Shown piece after piece: positions 61,175-64,000 of a DNA stretch of 64,000 bases. Numbering within the stretch: position 1 is the stretch's first letter; the number at the start of each line of letters is the position of its first letter. A program made the position numbers and the translations under genes. The notes below the pieces were generated by a model. That model was given only the letters and a program-made list of their open reading frames with translations, had not been told where the DNA came from and did not search any database. Source of the stretch: Cruorifilaria tuberocauda (lineage: Eukaryota; Nematoda; Chromadorea; Rhabditida; Onchocercidae); the NCBI GenBank assembly GCA_013365365.1, contig JABVXU010000068.1, positions 124,001 through 188,000 on the forward strand. Reading direction: 5' to 3'.

Positions 61175-63120
61175 TTAGCTACAAATGCCTCTGTCTGCTC
61201 GACAGTCAGCTCCAACCACTGCCATAAATAATAATCCATTTTGACATACGCATAATTGATATTGGGCATTCCCTCGGGCGTCACTTCTGGGTAATCCAGA
61301 CATCACTATACTGTTTGATTCAAGACGAACTTCACCCTGCAACATCTCTCCGATATCTATTATCAAGGAGTGGGAATATATTAATTTGGAAAATAACAAT
61401 AGAAATGGTACTTCTGCATATTTGATGATTAACATTAACTAACTTGTTTGGAATTTATAGTAATGTCTAGAAGAGATGATAATTGGATTTCACCAGCCGC
61501 ACTAGTAATCTCAATATCTTGACCTGCTTCTAGATTTAGGTTTCTAGTCGGTGATTCCAAGCTGAAAATTTTTGTACTGAATGTAATGAACACATTTTTA
61601 TTATTACTTCATTAGCTTAATTCTCAGTTCCTCAGTTAATATTTCTTTCTAGCTATAACTAAAAGTTTGACATATTTATAACCTTAGTGGGCTATCAGAT
61701 TCTGGACGAATGAGCGATGTTTGTATGGCTCCTTCGAAAACACTTCCACCATCATCTGGAATTTATGCTAACTATTTTAAAAAATTAGATTGACATTTTC
61801 AAATCAATTAAAATCAAAAAGTACAGTAAATGAATGAAATATTTGTCCCTTAAAAGAGTCTCGAATTCATAACTGAAAAACTACGCCATTACATACCAAG
61901 TATTCGAAGATTTTCAAGTTTAAGGCCAATTTCATTTGATTCAGCAAAAAATAGCAATTTTCGGGAATTGTCATAAATTTCAAAACGATCACATACTGCC
62001 TCCATACGTCCATCTTGGAACATATTGAGCATTGCAGTTTGGTATCCCGACATATTTCGAGCTTTTATGAATACACCGCGATATGAATCGATTGTTAACG
62101 CTTCATTCTATAATTCTATTAAATGTTTAATTTTTATGGGTGTAATATGAAATTTGAAAATGAAATCATATTAGTAATAGCTCTCATTCTATCATTCGGA
62201 AAATTTTTAATGTTAAGCAAAAGAAGGTTAACTTACATCCGCTGTAGAAAGTTCTGTAAAATGAACAGGACGATCAAATTGCGCTTCGCCCATTATTTGA
62301 ATAGTATCATCTTCAATTCTCATTGTACCCATTCCAGTCTACAATACAGAATATTTAAGTGGATGAAGATATTATCAACACAAAGTGTTAGATAAAGCAA
62401 AAATAAAATCTATTTTGTTAAACTTGGCTTATACAATATCTGTATTTTGTCAATTAATTATGTCTTATTTCTTGTCATATACGGAATAATACTATATTCA
62501 AACCGCGTTATTTTTGTTGAATTAAAGAACAAATGAATGATTAGTATGTGAAAGAGAAGAACAAACCGTGGAAATATCGAGAACAGATATAATCCATACA
62601 GTTAATGCTAAATTTAATATGACGGCAACAGTCAGTGCACAAATAAAGCAATACAGACATCTCTTTCGCCAACCATAAACGCCAACTCTAAAATTGTAAA
62701 GATTATACTATTCTTTAATCTATCAAAAGTAGTAGTAATTATCGACTCGATTGCTTTGAGCAACTGATAATAATTTGTATCACTTGATCTTAGCTGATAC
62801 GTATGTAAATTTATTTTCTAAATGACTTATCAACGGTTTGTCTTACTATCTAATGAACTTGCTGTTTTGCCGAAATATTCATCTGCTTTGTCATTCTAAA
62901 TTTCAATTTTACATTTGATGACAGCAACATACCTGTAAATATCAGATTCAGTAGGTGGCTTAGCAGCAGAATGAACAACGGCAGTGGAGTATGGCGGTAC
63001 GATAGCACCTTGCAATGGTGGAGGTGAACGATTGAAATCGTATGAACTACGACCCCAAACTGGGTCAGCGCTTCGTTGATAGAGCGGAAGACGATTAATC
63101 ACATCGGTGTTCGTACTCAT
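61175..63120 (-). CDS. sgn-1: Gamma/delta-type sarcoglycan
   Basis: Seven exons in transcript order: 63120-62933, 62687-62567, 62338-62237, 62107-61897, 61755-61683, 61561-61444 and 61336-61175. Phases close to 324 residues. Sarcoglycans are part of the dystrophin-associated complex of the muscle membrane. The protein is type II: a cytoplasmic N-terminus of about 62 residues (proline/serine-rich), then VGVYGWRKRCLY and a membrane segment ending LTVWIISVLD. The extracellular domain follows, with GMGTMRI, LRILDDGGSVFEGAI, LESPTRNLNLEA and VRLESNSI. The C-terminal cysteine motif CVCQNGLLFM ... DCRADRGIC is also present, all as in delta/gamma sarcoglycan. The cytoplasmic part is longer than in vertebrates. 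ATG 63120 directly follows a TTTTCAG acceptor, a likely trans-splice site; an in-frame ATG at 63144 would lie before that acceptor. Confidence 0.93.
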
Positions 63121-64000
63121 CTGAAAAGATTTACTTGACTTCATTTTTGCAGAAACTTGTACTTTCTCTTTCCATTTTTGCAGATATTTGCTTAATTCGT
63201 AAGACTGTAGATCTCAAAGAGTTATCCAAGATCTGCTAGTGCTATTCATTTGGTGATAGGATTGATTCTTCTTGCACCATTTAAAAATTTCTCTTGTGCA
63301 AAGAAATTAAAAAAATAAAACAGTAAAATTTCGGATCAATCTTCTTATCGAAAACATAATTAAAGTTAAACTTCATTATTCATTTTTAATTAAAAACAGA
63401 TAAACTCCATTTATCCATTCTTAGTTTTCCATATCTGTTCAAATTCCAGAATTGAATAAAATAATAAATAAGCAATAAATGACTTGTGAATGTATGATAA
63501 TCACTAGATAAAATGAATAAAAAGAGGATTTATTTATACTTAATTTTTATTGAGAAAACTGAGTATAAATAACATAGTTATTGGTGGTATTGATTCATTT
63601 AATGAAAAAAAATCACTCGGATAGAATGAAATAAATAATTAATAATAACTGATTAATTTATTCAATAAATAATTAAAATGATTCGAGCAAAAAATAATGT
63701 ATGTAGCAAGTATTTAAGAAAAATGATATGTATTAAGGTGATAATTCTCATACGACATCTGAATGGATTTTAATTCTAGAATATAGTTTTAAAGAAGAAA
63801 AGAGACCTACAAAAGGTTATAACAAAATTATTGATTCATGATATAAATAGAAATGAATAATAAAAAGTGATTGGTGATAAGTTATTGTATGCAATAAATG
63901 CAAGTTAATAGCTTGCATATAAATAAGATAAAGGAAGGGATATATTTATAAAATATATATTAGAAGTAGTTAATTGAGCTACTACACCCGACTTTCTCTT
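63121..64000. other. AT-rich upstream region of the sarcoglycan gene
   Basis: No coding signal on either strand. TTTTCAG at 63121-63127 (minus strand) is the probable spliced-leader acceptor of the sarcoglycan gene. Confidence 0.5.

Overview
The window is eukaryotic and reads as nematode DNA, most likely from a filarial worm. It is very AT-rich. Genes are split into small exons with TTTCAG/TTTTAG-type acceptors, and several start codons sit just behind such an acceptor, as expected for spliced-leader trans-splicing. The recognisable proteins are animal ones, and no bacterial, viral or transposase gene was seen. All gene models are hand-built from splice sites, reading phase and family resemblance; each exon chain given here closes in frame.

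Layout. 1-3.9 kb: AT-rich spacer with microsatellites and a decayed tRNA-like element. 3.98-4.92 kb (+): secreted cyclophilin B-type isomerase. 7.6-10.3 kb (-): unrecognised 177-residue protein with a signal peptide and a DDDYDY tail. 10.5-34.9 kb (-): a large PDE3-family cyclic nucleotide phosphodiesterase with long introns and a possible alternative or cassette exon; its proposed stop lies only 170 bases before the start of the small secreted gene. 35-47.4 kb: about 12 kb in which no gene could be supported.

47.5-48.9 kb (-): GOT1/GOLT1 Golgi transport protein. It is divergent from a TCP11-like gene (49.7-52.8 kb, +). Both contain a GC-AG intron, and the TCP11-like gene also has one intron with no usable AG acceptor. 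53.5-55.5 kb (+): unrecognised basic 254-residue protein. 56.5-57.0 kb (-): small single-pass membrane protein whose last codons lie in a strong hairpin. 57.8-60.6 kb (-): class II CPD DNA photolyase, notable because Caenorhabditis elegans has no photolyase. 61.2-63.1 kb (-): gamma/delta-type sarcoglycan. 63.1-64 kb: AT-rich upstream sequence.

The genes do not form one pathway. They cover protein folding (cyclophilin), ER-Golgi traffic (GOT1), cAMP/cGMP breakdown (PDE3), muscle membrane (sarcoglycan) and UV-lesion repair (photolyase). The points most worth checking are the photolyase and its altered residues, the noncanonical introns, the alternative PDE3 start with a cysteine cluster, the PDE3/secreted-protein pair as a possible operon, and the unrecognised genes.
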